This document shows, piece after piece, positions 33,922 through 43,770 of a DNA stretch of 64,000 nt. The DNA comes from an uncultured Lachnospiraceae bacterium (lineage in GTDB: Bacteria > Bacillota_A > Clostridia > Lachnospirales > Lachnospiraceae). Numbering within the stretch: position 1 is the first letter of the stretch; each line of letters starts with the position of its first letter. Made by a program: the position numbers and the translations under genes. Location: contig CANOBT010000013.1 in assembly GCA_947564305.1 (NCBI GenBank), positions 1 to 64,000 of the forward strand. The letters run 5' to 3'. The notes under the pieces were generated by a model. It was not told where the DNA came from, ran no database searches, and worked only from the letters and a program-made list of their open reading frames with translations.

Positions 33922-34758
33922 ATGGAAAAGTACAGCAAGAAAGGCTACCTGAACAGTGACTTTCGGATTTTTCATTTAACAGACCAAATTGCAAAGGAAT
34001 ATGAGTTCCATTACCATGAATTTCATAAAATCACCATTTTTATACGCGGGAATGTCCAGTATTTTATTGAAGGAAAAACATATGAACTGGAACCCTATGA
34101 TATCGTACTGGTAGAAAAAAATGACCTTCACCGGATTCAGGTGGACAGCACTGTCCCCTATGAACGAATCATTGTTTATATCTCTCCCGGATTTATGGAG
34201 GACTATCAGCGTGAGGACTACGATTTGAGCTTTTGTTTCCAAAAAGCCCGTGAGGAGCATTCTCATGTACTTCGGATTCCTTCCTTGGAAAAAAGCTCTC
34301 TATTCAAGATTACAAACCGTCTGGAAAAATCTTTTGACGACACAGAATATGCCAGCAGTCTGTACCGCCAGGTTCTATTTCTGGAGTTTATGATTCAGTT
34401 AAACCGGGCGGCGTTGAAAAAAAGAATCGAATTTCTGGACACCGACCTATACAATTCAAAGGTTATTGATATCCTGCATTACATTAACTCACATTTAACG
34501 GAAAATCTGGATATTGATTCGCTTGCGGCTGCCTTTTTTATCAGTAAATACCACATGATGCGTCTGTTTAAAACAGAAACAGGATATACCATCGGCAGTT
34601 ATATCACGTACCGCAGGCTCCTCCTCTCACGAGAGCTGATTGCATCCGGCACTCCCATTACGGAGGCATGCTTTGCTGCAGGGTTCCGGGACTATTCCAC
34701 ATTTTCCCGGTCCTATAAAGCGGAATTTAAGGAACCGCCGCGGAACTGGAAACCATAA
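33922..34758 (+). CDS. AraC-family regulator with cupin sensor domain
   Basis: 278 residues. The N-terminal half is a cupin (EFHYHEFHKITIFIRGNVQY, YELEPYDIVLVEKNDLHRIQ) and residues about 175-278 hold two helix-turn-helices (LDIDSLAAAFFISKYHMMRLFKTETG; PITEACFAAGFRDYSTFSRSYKAEFKEPP). Divergent from the dapF-like gene and 200 bp from it; it may control that gene. GGGGATGAGAAT precedes the ATG. Confidence 0.9.
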   Translation: MEKYSKKGYLNSDFRIFHLTDQIAKEYEFHYHEFHKITIFIRGNVQYFIEGKTYELEPYDIVLVEKNDLHRIQVDSTVPYERIIVYISPGFMEDYQREDYDLSFCFQKAREEHSHVLRIPSLEKSSLFKITNRLEKSFDDTEYASSLYRQVLFLEFMIQLNRAALKKRIEFLDTDLYNSKVIDILHYINSHLTENLDIDSLAAAFFISKYHMMRLFKTETGYTIGSYITYRRLLLSRELIASGTPITEACFAAGFRDYSTFSRSYKAEFKEPPRNWKP

Positions 34759-34782
34759 TATTCGTTCAAATAGAAAAAGAAC

Positions 34783-34842
34783 AGCGGAACCTCGTTTCCT
34801 TTTCTACTGTCCAAGGCAGTTTAGGTAAAGCGATGGTTCCGC
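34783..34842 (+). other. Long-loop inverted repeat after the AraC gene
   Basis: GCGGAACC (34783-34790) and GGTTCCGC (34835-34842), 44 nt apart. Possible weak terminator; the rest of 34759-34893 is featureless. Confidence 0.3.
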
Positions 34843-34893
34843 CATTCTTATATTACGATAGTCCAAATATTTATGGACGATAACCGATGTCCC

Positions 34894-34952
34894 AATTTGT
34901 TACACATGGGTCAAGCGGACATACTTGCACGCACATTTGACCCACAAATTCA
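34894..34952. repeat. 59-bp dispersed inverted-repeat element, copy 2
   Basis: 56 of 59 bases identical to 136-194. Here the inner arms have decayed (GACATAC opposite GCACGCAC) while the outer TGGGTCAA/TTTGACCCA arms are intact. It lies 12 bp past the anti-sigma gene stop, between convergent genes. Confidence 0.8.
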
Positions 34953-34964
34953 CTCTTTCATATC

Positions 34965-36167
34965 TTACTTCACCGGAATTGTCACATCATTGACGATGAT
35001 TTCCTGTATCTCATTCACATCCACAATACGGTTGAAAGCAAATTCCGTCCATGTTTGCGGGTGTCCGACTCCACCCAGCACGTAACCGTTGTTTTCGATA
35101 TTATCCGCACTGTCGCTGACAACATAGCTGCTCCCGTCTTTGTACTTAATTTCCAGATGCGTAAGATTTACCGGATCATATGCCTCATCTGTAGTCAGCC
35201 CAAAGCCCTTCGACATATCGATACCAATGGAAATCGGAGAATATGTCACGCATCCGCCATTCCCCATATCAATGCTCTTTACGGTGATTGGTTTCTGGTC
35301 TGTCAATGCAATCTCTTCTGTCTCTGTCTGCTTGTCAAACTCCTCCAACTCTTCCAACATCTCGTCACCCGCTTCTCCGGTATTGAATGCAGTCACCTTA
35401 TCGTCACGCTCTTTGATAGAATAAGGATATTTTTGAATGCAAAGCTGCGGTACGACACCTTCTTCCGGCAGACTTTCGCTCCAGAGCATATATGCGGTGC
35501 AATACATCTTGTCCGACGTACTTTTTTGTGTATCTATATAAATATTATAGCCGGCAAATATATCGCTTGTGGTATTAAAGCTGAAACCGTAAGTCCTGTC
35601 TTGTGTAAAATAAGCGCCCTTCCCTGCGTTTGTCTCGTCATTCCCGGCCAGCATAGTTACACCGCCTGGGCGTTCCAATGTGAAATATATAGCGGCGCCG
35701 TTCTGGTCATAAACCATATTTTCGATACGCAGAGTATGATCTCCAAGCTTCTTTTCAATAGGTTCACTTAGCGCCCCGCCGCCGGTAAGTTCCTGTGCTT
35801 TTTCCGGATCAACAGAGACAAACTCGTGGGACGGAAGGGTGATAGGAATCTCTTTTTTAGAGCCATCCATATCCGTCTTTTCCTGCACGGTTTCCATCAC
35901 AGGCGTAGATTTCTTTGTACTGTTTCCAAACATTGCATCAAAGAAATCCAGATTTGCAGCCGCATATGCAGCTCCGGGGACTGCAAGACAGCCGACTACT
36001 GCAATGGCTGCGGCAGCATAGGAAAATCTCCTGCGCGGCTTCTTTTTGCTCTGTTTCTGCTGTGCCCTTAACGTCTTATAAGTATCTTGAAGTCTGTCGT
36101 TTACGGTATCGGATATCTGGATATCCCTACTTAAAATCTCTTTCATCTCTTTTTCTGAAAATCCCAT
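34965..36167 (-). CDS. Membrane anti-sigma factor (DUF4179-like)
   Basis: 400 residues. A cytosolic N terminus (FSEKEMKEILSRDIQISDTVNDRL) is followed by a basic stretch and one membrane span (FSYAAAAIAVVGCLAVPGAAYAA, about 49-71), then a large extracellular domain ending in NEIQEIIVNDVTIPVK. This is the layout of DUF4179 anti-sigma factors. It follows the sigma gene by 15 nt and would sequester that sigma at the membrane until an external signal. Confidence 0.8.
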   Translation of the reverse strand: MGFSEKEMKEILSRDIQISDTVNDRLQDTYKTLRAQQKQSKKKPRRRFSYAAAAIAVVGCLAVPGAAYAAANLDFFDAMFGNSTKKSTPVMETVQEKTDMDGSKKEIPITLPSHEFVSVDPEKAQELTGGGALSEPIEKKLGDHTLRIENMVYDQNGAAIYFTLERPGGVTMLAGNDETNAGKGAYFTQDRTYGFSFNTTSDIFAGYNIYIDTQKSTSDKMYCTAYMLWSESLPEEGVVPQLCIQKYPYSIKERDDKVTAFNTGEAGDEMLEELEEFDKQTETEEIALTDQKPITVKSIDMGNGGCVTYSPISIGIDMSKGFGLTTDEAYDPVNLTHLEIKYKDGSSYVVSDSADNIENNGYVLGGVGHPQTWTEFAFNRIVDVNEIQEIIVNDVTIPVK

Positions 36168-36182
36168 ATTCTGCTACTCCTT

Positions 36183-36677
36183 TCAAAATGATACTGCCTG
36201 TTCCAATTTTTTCCTGCCTCTTTGAAGCCTGCTCTTCACCGTATTTTCGTTCCATTCCATGATTTCCGAAATTTCCCGTGTATTAAAACCCTCCCCATAA
36301 TACAGCAGGAATACGGTGCGGTCCTTTTCCGGAAGGTCCCGAAGAAGGTCGTAAAATTCATAGTCGCTTTCTATCAAAGTTCCTATTGGCTCCTCGGCTT
36401 CTTCCATAGATACCATACGGCTCTGCTTACGCAGGATATCGTTGCAATGATTGATTAAAATCCTGGTAAGCCATGTCTTGAAAAAGGATACGCTCCTCAG
36501 CTCTCCAATATGTTCAAACGCCGATAGAACGGTATCCTGTATGGCATCCGCAACGTCCTCTTCGTTTCTTAAATAGCTTTTCGCCACTTTGTAAAGCGCA
36601 GTTTTATTTTCTTCGATTAGCTGGATAAAAGCATCTGTGTCCTGCTTCTGCGCTCGCTTTATCAACAGCATATTCAT
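36183..36677 (-). CDS. ECF-type RNA polymerase sigma factor
   Basis: 164 residues with sigma region 2 (YKVAKSYLRNEEDVADAIQDTVLSAFEHI, FFKTWLTRILINHCND) and region 4 (LPEKDRTVFLLYYGEGFNTR, EISEIMEWNENTVKSRLQRG). Paired with the downstream anti-sigma. GAGGTGATT lies before the ATG. Confidence 0.94.
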   Translation of the reverse strand: MNMLLIKRAQKQDTDAFIQLIEENKTALYKVAKSYLRNEEDVADAIQDTVLSAFEHIGELRSVSFFKTWLTRILINHCNDILRKQSRMVSMEEAEEPIGTLIESDYEFYDLLRDLPEKDRTVFLLYYGEGFNTREISEIMEWNENTVKSRLQRGRKKLEQAVSF

Positions 36678-36711
36678 CTTGAATCACCTCATTTCTTTTG
36701 TTTTATACTTA

Positions 36712-36735
36712 TTAGACGAAGAAGTCCAGCGTTTC
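36712..36735 (-). promoter_or_regulatory. Possible autoregulatory ECF promoter
   Basis: Minus strand GAAAC (36731-36735) and CGTCTAA (36712-36718) look like ECF-sigma -35 and -10 elements, though the 12-nt gap is shorter than the usual 16. About 40 nt upstream of the sigma gene. Confidence 0.35.
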
Positions 36736-36768
36736 GGTGCAGAAAAAATATTTTTTTTATGAAAAGGC

Positions 36769-36799
36769 AAAAAAATGCCTGGAACATAAGCTCCAGACA
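36769..36799 (-). terminator. Terminator after cstA
   Basis: Minus strand TGTCTGGA/TCCAGGCA (8 bp, one G-U) followed by TTTTTTT. Confidence 0.85.
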
Positions 36800-36812
36800 C
36801 TTTTGATTCATA

Positions 36813-38546
36813 TTATTTTTTATTTTTTCCCTGCTCTGCCAATGTCTTCACACTGTCCATTGCAATCACGATTGCGAGTACCACCAGAAGGATACTGATT
36901 ACAAGCCGGATAACACTCCACGTGGTGTCCATCCCTGCCGTCACATTTCCGAAGTTTTTGAAAATCGTCTGGCACAGGGAAGTAATCGTTACAATCAGCA
37001 TAAATGCCATTGGGATGAAGAACATCTTGTTATTCTTACCCATTTTTCCAAGCCATGTAGCCACCGCCATCAGACCCAACGCTGCCAGAAGCTGATTTGC
37101 AGCTCCGAACAGCGGCCATACATTTGCATAGCCTGTCATTCCCAGTGCAACACCCAGTACCACCGTAATGGCTGTTGCCACGTAAGGATTTGTCAGAATC
37201 TTCTTATATCCATCTACATCCTTCACATCTTCCCCCGGCTCCAGCCAGAATTCCTGGAACATATAGCGCGCCAGGCGAGTCGCTGTATCCAGAGAAGTCA
37301 GACAGAATGCAGATACTGCAAGCACCAACATCGAAAAGATAACACTCTGGGCCCCCTTCAAGAACGGGATTGTAGCGCACATCTCGGAGATACCTGTCGC
37401 AAATACATTAGTCGGAACCACCAGTTCCCCACCGGAATAACGCTGCCATACATACCCTACCGCACACAGAGAAATCAATGCCAGGGCGCACTCAATCAAC
37501 ATGCCGCCATAGGCAATCGGACGCGCGTCCTTTTCATTGTCGAGCTGCTTTGCAGTTGTTCCTGAACCTACCAGAGAATGGAAACCTGAAATCGCGCCGC
37601 AGGCAATGGTAATAAACAATGCCGGGAACATATTTCCCAGAGATGCCCCTGTCGGCGCCAGTGTATCTGTAAATCCGGTGAACGCCGGAATATCCAGAGA
37701 TGCATTTCCTGTAAGCCCTGCCCCGATAATTCCAATCACAGCCACGCCCATCATAAAATAAAGCAGGAAAGAACTTAGGTAATCTCTGGGCTGAAGCAAA
37801 ATCCACACAGGGGTTACAGAAGCAACCAGAATGTAGATTCCTACAATAATCATCCATGTCGTATTGCTCAGGTAGAATGGATGGAAGTTCAGACCGATTA
37901 CCATGCAGATAATGATTGCCGCCACTCCGATAGCCGTAGACACACCCAACGGCGCATTCCTTCGGTATACAAGAATCCCGAACACAATCGAAATCACAAT
38001 AAACAAAATCGAAATCATTGCCGTAGATGCATTTGCTGCGGATGCCGCATAATCCACCTCACCGGATTCCGTAAAGGTTGCCATAAATGTATTTGCCACA
38101 ATGGATGCAAACGCGGCAACAACCAGAATCAATGTCAAATAGGAAAAGATAATAAAAATCTTCTTTGCCTTTGTTCCCATTGTCTCAGAAATCACTTCAC
38201 CGATAGACTGTCCCTTGTTGCGGATGGATGCAAACAAAGCACCGAAATCATGAACGGCACCGAAGAAAATTCCTCCGATAAGAACCCACAGCAATACCGG
38301 TACCCATCCAAACACCGCCGCCTGGATTGGGCCGTTAATCGGACCGGCGCCTGCTATCGATGAAAAATGGTGTCCCATCAATACCGGAGCCTTTGCCGGA
38401 CAATAGTCCATGCCGTCCTCCAACTCATGGGACGGGGTATTCTTTGACGGATCAATCCCCCACTGCTGCGCCAGCCATTTGCCATATGTAACATAAGCTG
38501 CAATCAGGATGGCTATCCCCACTAACAAAATTACTACTGCATTCAT
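36813..38546 (-). CDS. cstA: CstA-family carbon starvation/pyruvate transporter
   Basis: 577 residues with many membrane spans and the family's conserved N-terminal block (PAKAPVLMGHHFSSIAGAGP, INGPIQAAVFGWVP, GAVHDFGALFASIRNKGQSIG) and GFHSLVGSGTTAKQL. Relatives import pyruvate or peptides under carbon starvation. It is shorter than E. coli CstA (about 700), in the range of Gram-positive members. A strong leader hairpin precedes it. Confidence 0.92.
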   Translation of the reverse strand: MNAVVILLVGIAILIAAYVTYGKWLAQQWGIDPSKNTPSHELEDGMDYCPAKAPVLMGHHFSSIAGAGPINGPIQAAVFGWVPVLLWVLIGGIFFGAVHDFGALFASIRNKGQSIGEVISETMGTKAKKIFIIFSYLTLILVVAAFASIVANTFMATFTESGEVDYAASAANASTAMISILFIVISIVFGILVYRRNAPLGVSTAIGVAAIIICMVIGLNFHPFYLSNTTWMIIVGIYILVASVTPVWILLQPRDYLSSFLLYFMMGVAVIGIIGAGLTGNASLDIPAFTGFTDTLAPTGASLGNMFPALFITIACGAISGFHSLVGSGTTAKQLDNEKDARPIAYGGMLIECALALISLCAVGYVWQRYSGGELVVPTNVFATGISEMCATIPFLKGAQSVIFSMLVLAVSAFCLTSLDTATRLARYMFQEFWLEPGEDVKDVDGYKKILTNPYVATAITVVLGVALGMTGYANVWPLFGAANQLLAALGLMAVATWLGKMGKNNKMFFIPMAFMLIVTITSLCQTIFKNFGNVTAGMDTTWSVIRLVISILLVVLAIVIAMDSVKTLAEQGKNKK

Positions 38547-38576
38547 TACTCATCACTCCTTATTTTGATCGTTATA

Positions 38577-38611
38577 GGAAACGGCAAACCTCTTTTCCTT
38601 TTGCCGTTTCC
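38577..38611 (-). other. Perfect 12-bp hairpin in the cstA leader
   Basis: GGAAACGGCAAA and TTTGCCGTTTCC around an 11-nt loop, about 30 nt upstream of the cstA start and 32 nt past the preceding gene. No T-run, so attenuation by itself is unlikely; RNA stabilisation or a protein site is possible. Confidence 0.6.
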
Positions 38612-38643
38612 TACATATATTGAACATAGCGGACAAACCCGCT

Positions 38644-39165
38644 TTAGTTCCAAGCTTTCCTGTAGCCCTTGATCAGCTCTCTTGCCGCCCGATTCCCAGC
38701 TACCTTCTTGTTCTTCATATCAAAGACCAGAATCCTTGCCTCGCAATATCCGCGGATGCCAAAACGATAATTCTTAAAAAAACGAAATCTTCGGATTTCC
38801 TTTCTCATTTCCTCACTGATACCCTCTTCACTGAAAAAAATACCTGTAATAAAGGTATACATATGGTCTTTCTCCATACAGTTTTGACCTTGCCTTACAA
38901 TCTGCGGCTCAATGTATTCCGTGATTTCCCCGCCAAACCTGTTCAAAATCTCTTTGTCAAAAGACTGGCAACACAAGAAAAACGTATGCTCATAACAATT
39001 GGCCCGCCATAATTCGGCTTTCTCCACAAGGACATATTTTGCACTCGTTACATTAAACGCCGCATATGCATCATAAATATGCCCATTCACATCAAAGGGA
39101 CGTGTGATATCGAATGCTTCCTGGTAAGAAGCCAGAACCTTCTCAAGGAATTCCTGACCTGTCAT
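38644..39165 (-). CDS. Conserved protein of unknown function upstream of cstA
   Basis: 173 residues from ATG 39165 (AAGGAGAAC upstream); the longer 39204 start adds a poor N terminus. Soluble, alpha/beta, rich in aromatic and charged residues, ending NRAARELIKGYRKAWN. GEITEYIEPQIVRQGQNC and EEMRKEIRRFRFFKNYRFG are notable. No family recognised. The gap of 97 nt and same direction suggest it is cotranscribed with cstA and may act with it. Confidence 0.65.
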   Translation of the reverse strand: MTGQEFLEKVLASYQEAFDITRPFDVNGHIYDAYAAFNVTSAKYVLVEKAELWRANCYEHTFFLCCQSFDKEILNRFGGEITEYIEPQIVRQGQNCMEKDHMYTFITGIFFSEEGISEEMRKEIRRFRFFKNYRFGIRGYCEARILVFDMKNKKVAGNRAARELIKGYRKAWN

Positions 39166-39278
39166 ATGGATGTTCTCCTTACAAAAATTGTCCCTATTGT
39201 ACACCTGTCAAAATAATTTTGCAATGATTAATTTATACTTTTTTTAGATATATTTTAATCTTTTTTTATTTATCCCAT

Positions 39279-40244
39279 TTACCTCAAATCCAGATATGCT
39301 GCCTCTTCTTCACTCAGTTTTAAGTGCATTGCATCAATATTCTCCTGCATCCTGGAGGCTTTTGATGTACCGACTACTGCCAGAACATCCAAATCCTGCT
39401 TAAAAATCCAGGCCATCGCAATCTGGGAAACCGTACAGTTCTTTTTTGCAGCCAGTTCTTCACATCTGCGCAGACGCTCAAAGTTTTCCGGACAAACATA
39501 TCCTTTCACTGCAAATTTATCTAAAATCTTTCCCGCTTTTTCCTGCTCACAGCTCTTGACTTTTCCCGAAAGCAGACCATGTGCCAAGCTGGCATACGCA
39601 ATGAGAGGCATCCGGTTCTCCCGATACCATTCCCGCGCTCTGGCGTTGGACGGTCCGGATATGGAAACACAGCCGCCGCCCCACGGGTCATGCACCTGCT
39701 CCGCAAGCCCGAAATTAGGACTCGACACCGTAAACGGAATCAAATGGTGACTGTCGGCATATTCATTTGCCTCGGCAATCCGCTGATGAGTCCAGTTGGA
39801 AACGCCGAATGCGCCAATCTTGCCTTCCTCATGCATGGCATTCATGATTTCTACGATTTCCCCTGCCTCTACATCCGGATCATCCCGGTGCAGCAGATAG
39901 ATATCAATATAATCCGTCCTCAGATACCGGGAAGACTCCGCAAAGTCTTTGCGTATCTCCTTTTCGCTGACACGCTTCTTTCCAAAGACATCGGGATGCG
40001 CACATTTGGAAAGGATTACTACTTTGTCCCGCAGGCCGCGTTCTTCCATCCATTTTCCGATAGACTGCTCCGCCTTGCCGTACACCCGGCCAGTATCAAG
40101 GGTATTGATTCCCATGCCGTATACCGCATCCAGCAATTCCTTCCCGTCCCCTCCGTCCAAAAACGGCTGTATCGCCGTACCATACAGGATTCGGGACACC
40201 TTTTTCTCCACATAGGGAATTTCTACATACTCCATTTTACTCAT
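39279..40244 (-). CDS. Aldo/keto reductase
   Basis: 321 residues with the AKR catalytic tetrad in place: Asp and Tyr in GINTLDTGRVYGKAEQSIG, Lys in VVILSKCAH, His in DIYLLHRDDP; NADP-binding C-terminal VVGTSKASRMQEN. It lies 24 nt past the trpA stop and may be read with the trp operon, though no tryptophan role is known. Substrate unknown. Confidence 0.9.
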   Translation of the reverse strand: MSKMEYVEIPYVEKKVSRILYGTAIQPFLDGGDGKELLDAVYGMGINTLDTGRVYGKAEQSIGKWMEERGLRDKVVILSKCAHPDVFGKKRVSEKEIRKDFAESSRYLRTDYIDIYLLHRDDPDVEAGEIVEIMNAMHEEGKIGAFGVSNWTHQRIAEANEYADSHHLIPFTVSSPNFGLAEQVHDPWGGGCVSISGPSNARAREWYRENRMPLIAYASLAHGLLSGKVKSCEQEKAGKILDKFAVKGYVCPENFERLRRCEELAAKKNCTVSQIAMAWIFKQDLDVLAVVGTSKASRMQENIDAMHLKLSEEEAAYLDLR

Positions 40245-40268
40245 CTTGCTGCTCCTGCCTTTCTTTTA

Positions 40269-41051
40269 TCATCGGCCTGCCGCATCCACTGCCTCTTTCA
40301 TCTTTCCCACATATTCCGCTACATAGGGAACACACTTTTCCCCATACCTTGCAACCATCTTTACGATTGCACTCCCTACGATTGCCCCGTCAGACACACG
40401 CGCCATCTTCTCCGCCTGTTCCGGCGTTGAAATTCCAAACCCTACCGCGCAGGGCACATCTGTCGTCTCCCGAACCAGCTTCACCATCCCTGCGATGTCC
40501 GCCTTAATCTCGCTTCGCATACCGGTCACGCCAAGAGAGGATACACAGTAAATATATCCTGTGGCTTCTTTCGCGATTGTCCGAATCCGCTCTTTGGATG
40601 TAGGAGCAATCAAAGAAATAATGTCTACCCCATAGGACTTACATACATCCGAGAGTTCCCCTTTTTCCTCATACGGCATATCCGGCACAATGATTCCATC
40701 AATTCCACATTCCACACATTGCTCCATAAACTTCTCTTTTCCATAGGTGTAGATGGGGTTCAGATATGTCAGAAACACAATAGGCACAGATACTTTCTGC
40801 CTTGCCTTTTTTATCATATCAAATAATTTATCCGTTGTACATCCCGCTGCCAAAGCTCGTTCATTTGCTTCTTGAATGACCACGCCCTCTGCAATTGGGT
40901 CAGAAAACGGAATCCCGATTTCAATCAGGTCTGCCCCTGCCTCTTCCATGGCATATAAAAGCTGTTCTGTCACATCTAATGTGGGGTCCCCGCCTGTCAC
41001 AAATGGAATAAATGCCTTTTTATTCTGAAATGCATGCTCTATCCTACTCAT
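40269..41051 (-). CDS. trpA: Tryptophan synthase alpha chain
   Basis: 260 residues. [15 protein letters not shown], the catalytic Glu in [12 protein letters not shown] and Asp of the same loop, and [11 protein letters not shown] are visible. It splits indole-3-glycerol phosphate to indole, passed to TrpB. Start at ATG 41051 (GGTGGAG upstream) overlaps the trpB end by 8 nt. Confidence 0.97.
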   Translation of the reverse strand: MSRIEHAFQNKKAFIPFVTGGDPTLDVTEQLLYAMEEAGADLIEIGIPFSDPIAEGVVIQEANERALAAGCTTDKLFDMIKKARQKVSVPIVFLTYLNPIYTYGKEKFMEQCVECGIDGIIVPDMPYEEKGELSDVCKSYGVDIISLIAPTSKERIRTIAKEATGYIYCVSSLGVTGMRSEIKADIAGMVKLVRETTDVPCAVGFGISTPEQAEKMARVSDGAIVGSAIVKMVARYGEKCVPYVAEYVGKMKEAVDAAGR

Positions 41052-42246
41052 AAATCTCCACCCCCCTGTATCTTGCAATTGCCGCCACGTCCTTGTCTCC
41101 GCGGCCGGAAATGTTCACCACAATGATCTGGTCTTTTTCCATCGTAGGCGCCAGCTTCATGGCATAGGCCACAGCATGGGCGCTCTCCACTGCCGGAATA
41201 ATGCCCTCTGTCCTGGACAGATATTCGAATGCCTGAACGGCCTCCTCGTCTGTAATCGGAACATATTCCGCACGTTTAGTCTCTGCCAGTCGTGCATGTT
41301 CCGGCCCGATTCCCGGATAATCCAATCCGGCGGAAATCGAGTATACCGGTGCAATCTGTCCGTACTCATCCTGACAGAAAATAGATTTCATGCCATGGAA
41401 CACACCAATGCTTCCCTTCGCAACCGCTGCTGCATGTTTTTCCGTATCCACACCTAACCCTGCTGCCTCGCATCCGATTAAGCGAACCTCCGGATTCTGA
41501 ATAAAATCATAAAATGCTCCCATGGCGTTGCTTCCGCCGCCCACACATGCGATCACCGCATCCGGCAGTTTTCCTTCCCTCTCCTGAAGCTGCGCTTTGA
41601 TCTCCTCGCCAATAATTTTCTGGAAATCACGCACAATCATAGGAAACGGATGCGGCCCCATCACGGAACCCAGGACATACAGAGTATCATCCATACGCTT
41701 TGTCCACTCCCGCATAGTTTCGTTAACCGCATCCTTCAATGTCTGGGTGCCGCTGGTCACTGCATGAACTTTTGCTCCCAGCAGTTCCATCCGGTATACG
41801 TTCAGCGCCTGTCTGTCCGTATCTTCTTTTCCCATGAAAATCTCACATTCCATACCCATCAGTGCAGCCGCTGTCGCAGTTGCCACCCCATGCTGTCCTG
41901 CCCCGGTCTCTGCAATGACCCTGGTTTTTCCCATTTTTTTCGCCAGAAGCACCTGCCCAAGCACATTGTTGATTTTATGGGAGCCTGTGTGGTTTAAATC
42001 TTCCCGCTTCAGATAAACCTTTGCGCCGCCCAAATCTTTTGTCATCTTCTCTGCAAAATATAAAATCGAGGGACGTCCTGCATAGTTTTTCAAAAGTTCA
42101 TCCAATTCTCTGTTAAATTCCGGGTCCTGACTGTATTTTTCATATGCCTCTTCCAGTTCATGGACCGCGTTCATCAATGTCTCCGGGATATACTGCCCGC
42201 CATATTGTCCATATCTGCCTTTCTGATTTTTCTCACTGCTGCTCAT
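41044..42246 (-). CDS. trpB: Tryptophan synthase beta chain
   Basis: 400 residues. PLP-lysine motif [13 protein letters not shown], phosphate loop [21 protein letters not shown] and GRGDKD at the end. I start at ATG 42246, with GAGGAGG upstream; the longer frame to 42354 adds 36 unrelated residues. It condenses indole with serine. Confidence 0.97.
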   Translation of the reverse strand: MSSSEKNQKGRYGQYGGQYIPETLMNAVHELEEAYEKYSQDPEFNRELDELLKNYAGRPSILYFAEKMTKDLGGAKVYLKREDLNHTGSHKINNVLGQVLLAKKMGKTRVIAETGAGQHGVATATAAALMGMECEIFMGKEDTDRQALNVYRMELLGAKVHAVTSGTQTLKDAVNETMREWTKRMDDTLYVLGSVMGPHPFPMIVRDFQKIIGEEIKAQLQEREGKLPDAVIACVGGGSNAMGAFYDFIQNPEVRLIGCEAAGLGVDTEKHAAAVAKGSIGVFHGMKSIFCQDEYGQIAPVYSISAGLDYPGIGPEHARLAETKRAEYVPITDEEAVQAFEYLSRTEGIIPAVESAHAVAYAMKLAPTMEKDQIIVVNISGRGDKDVAAIARYRGVEIYE

Positions 42247-42355
42247 ATGAGCCTCCTCTCTTTCTATAAGTACTCCTGTTTGAATACTTCTGCGCACGGA
42301 GGCTGTCATGAAATGAACTTTCATGGCAACTCCCTCTATATTACGCATGAACATA

Positions 42356-42964
42356 TTACAGTCTCTTTACTGTCTCAATAAACTCCCTTACTTTCGCTTC
42401 GTCTTTCCTTCCGTCTGTCTCCACAGAACTACTCACATCCACCGCCCACGGGCGGCACCACCTCAAAGCCTCCGAAATATTGTCAGAATTCAAGCCCCCC
42501 GCAAGAAAATAATGTTTCCTAAGCTCGGGTATCAGTTCCCAACAAAATGTCTCCCCGCTTCCCCCATACTCATCCGCTTTATAAGTGTCCAAGAGCAAGC
42601 ACTCACAGGGAAGCTCCTGTGCTTTTAATATATCTTCCCTGTTTCGGACACGGACTGCTTTTATAACCGGCTTCGCTGTCCTCTCCTTTAGTTGTCTGAT
42701 ATAGGTTTCACTTTCCTCACCATGAAGCTGGATATAGTCCAAAATACCTTTTTGCGCAAGTTCTACAATCCTGTCCTGCTCTTCATTCACAAAGACCCCG
42801 ACACTTTTGATTTCCGGAATGAGATGTTTTTTCATCTCCTCTGCCTGCTCCGGTGAAATCTTCCGCTTCTTGCCGGCGAAGACAAATCCCACAAAATCCG
42901 GTTTCAACCTGTTCACCATATGAATATCTTCTATGGTTTTCAAACCACAAATTTTTATTTTCAC
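42356..42964 (-). CDS. trpF: Phosphoribosylanthranilate isomerase
   Basis: 202 residues, TIM barrel. Catalytic Cys in KICGLKT at the N terminus, YIQLHGEE, and the phosphate-binding GGLNSDNI; the late Asp is in AVDVSSSVE. Overlaps trpC by ATGA. The 109-nt gap to trpB holds no clear structure. Confidence 0.95.
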   Translation of the reverse strand: MKIKICGLKTIEDIHMVNRLKPDFVGFVFAGKKRKISPEQAEEMKKHLIPEIKSVGVFVNEEQDRIVELAQKGILDYIQLHGEESETYIRQLKERTAKPVIKAVRVRNREDILKAQELPCECLLLDTYKADEYGGSGETFCWELIPELRKHYFLAGGLNSDNISEALRWCRPWAVDVSSSVETDGRKDEAKVREFIETVKRL

Positions 42965-43770
42965 TTTCTGCCTCCCCGCAGCTCATCCAACATCGCTTTC
43001 TTATCCGTGCTTCGCATCAATGTCTCACCAATCAGCACCGCCTGCACATTCCCTTGTCGAAGCTTTTTGATATCCTCCGCCGTTCGGATTCCGCTTTCCG
43101 CCACAAAAATCACATTGTCCGGTACATTCCGGCGTAAATTTAAGCTATTTTCCACATTGACCGTAAAATCCTTCAGATTCCGGTTATTTACTCCCAGAAT
43201 TCTCGCACCGCAGGAGAGCGCCCGACTGATTTCCTGCTCATCATGGGCCTCCACCAAAGCGGAAAGCCCCAAGCTGTCGGCAATCTTAATGTATTCCCGC
43301 ATCTGCGTGTCTTCCAGAATGGCACAAATCAGCAGGACAGCCGCTGCCCCCAGCACCTTTGCCTCATAAATCTGGTAAGCATCCACTGTAAAATCTTTCC
43401 GGAGAACCGGAATGTTCACCGCCTTTGCGATTTCTTCCAAATATTGATCGCTTCCCTGGAAATATTCTGGTTCCGTAAGACAGGAAATCGCCGCAGCGCC
43501 AGCACGCTCATACTCCTGCGCAATCTCCAGATAGGGGAAATGCTCGGCAATCACTCCTTTAGACGGAGAAGCTTTTTTTACCTCACAGATAAAGGAAATG
43601 TCTCCGTCCCGCAATGCTTTCTCAAAAAGAAAACTGTCCTGCCCTTCTGAACCGTCTTGTCTGGACGCCGCTTTCTTTAATGCAGACGCCTTTACTTCTT
43701 CAAAAGATATACTACACTTCTTTTTCGCAACTCGTTTCCTCGTAGATTCTGCAATTTCATCTAAAATCAT
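42961..43770 (-). CDS. trpC: Indole-3-glycerol phosphate synthase
   Basis: 269 residues. ICEVKKASPSKGVI (catalytic Lys), SCLTEPEYFQGS, VLRKDFTVDAYQIYEA (catalytic Lys), GVNNRNLKDF, VAESGIRTAEDI: the complete active-site series. Overlaps trpGD by 4 nt. Confidence 0.97.
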   Translation of the reverse strand: MILDEIAESTRKRVAKKKCSISFEEVKASALKKAASRQDGSEGQDSFLFEKALRDGDISFICEVKKASPSKGVIAEHFPYLEIAQEYERAGAAAISCLTEPEYFQGSDQYLEEIAKAVNIPVLRKDFTVDAYQIYEAKVLGAAAVLLICAILEDTQMREYIKIADSLGLSALVEAHDEQEISRALSCGARILGVNNRNLKDFTVNVENSLNLRRNVPDNVIFVAESGIRTAEDIKKLRQGNVQAVLIGETLMRSTDKKAMLDELRGGRK

